From contig NZ_JACSZV010000029.1 of assembly GCF_014472415.1 (NCBI RefSeq), positions 1-64,000 of the forward strand: 64,000 nucleotides of DNA, in the 5' to 3' direction. The DNA comes from Pseudomonas sp. N40(2020). Its GTDB lineage: Bacteria; Pseudomonadota; Gammaproteobacteria; Pseudomonadales; Pseudomonadaceae. Position numbers and translations under genes: made by a program. Of the stretch, positions 61,165-64,000 are shown in pieces. The stretch's first letter is position 1. Every line of letters starts with the position of its first letter. The notes beneath the pieces were generated by a model. The model worked only from the letters and a program-made list of their open reading frames with translations, ran no database searches and was not told where the DNA came from.

Positions 61165-64000
<2,836 letters not shown>

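Overview
The window is GC-rich, densely coded DNA from a fluorescent-group Pseudomonas. The assignment rests on the LexA2-ImuA-ImuB-DnaE2 mutagenesis cassette, Pseudomonas-type REP/REPIN palindromes of three families between genes, a DING/PstS-like exoprotein, TorF-type and phenol-MetA-type outer-membrane proteins, and pseudomonad orders such as cysI-DUF934 and DUF2970-metH. The region is chromosomal. I see no rRNA, tRNA, insertion sequence, integrase, prophage or CRISPR array.

Layout. 1-15.4 kb: a gene tail, a DING-type phosphate-binding exoprotein, a 4161-residue filamentous-haemagglutinin-like TpsA exoprotein with no TpsB partner in the window, and a MetA-type outer-membrane protein divergent from an AraC regulator. 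16.8-18.7 kb: a Dyp-type peroxidase followed by a Gfo/Idh/MocA oxidoreductase broken by one in-frame TGA. 18.9-26.3 kb: a tightly packed operon of GntR regulator, AprA-like flavoprotein, AprB-like ferredoxin, SsuABC/TauABC-type importer, HEAT-repeat protein and DUF971 protein. 26.4-30 kb: a TorF-type porin and a YtcJ-like amidohydrolase with a divergent LysR. 30-35.7 kb: lexA2-imuA-imuB-dnaE2. 35.9-37.6 kb: a CsgG-like/DUF4810/DUF799 lipoprotein operon. 37.8-45.2 kb: GntR/FCD regulator, hybrid histidine kinase, UvrA2-like ATPase and several small stress-type proteins. 45.3-51.7 kb, mostly minus strand: SMP-30-like protein with a hydroxylase-SRPBCC fusion, LysR, HoxX-like protein, SCP2 protein and a histidine phosphatase. 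51.9-57 kb: SohB and a 1315-residue LRR toxin/effector-like protein. 57-64 kb: DUF934 and cysI, a 37-residue membrane peptide, a sugar-type binding protein, DUF2970, and metH, which runs off the right edge.

The best candidate for an undescribed system is the 18.9-26.3 kb operon. It couples a two-subunit enzyme resembling dissimilatory APS reductase (FAD subunit plus 2x[4Fe-4S] subunit) to its own sulfonate/nitrate-type ABC importer, two probable maturation or scaffold proteins and an autoregulating GntR repressor. No ATP sulfurylase or Qmo gene is present, and the AprA substrate-pocket segment appears changed. This suggests uptake and redox conversion of an unknown small, possibly sulfur-containing, compound. 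Other items worth checking are the in-frame TGA at 18423-18425, a HoxX homologue with no hydrogenase genes nearby, the LRR effector without a NEL catalytic cysteine, a ribosome-site-masking hairpin before a small acidic protein, and a REP-family repeat that encodes the C-terminus of an AraC regulator.
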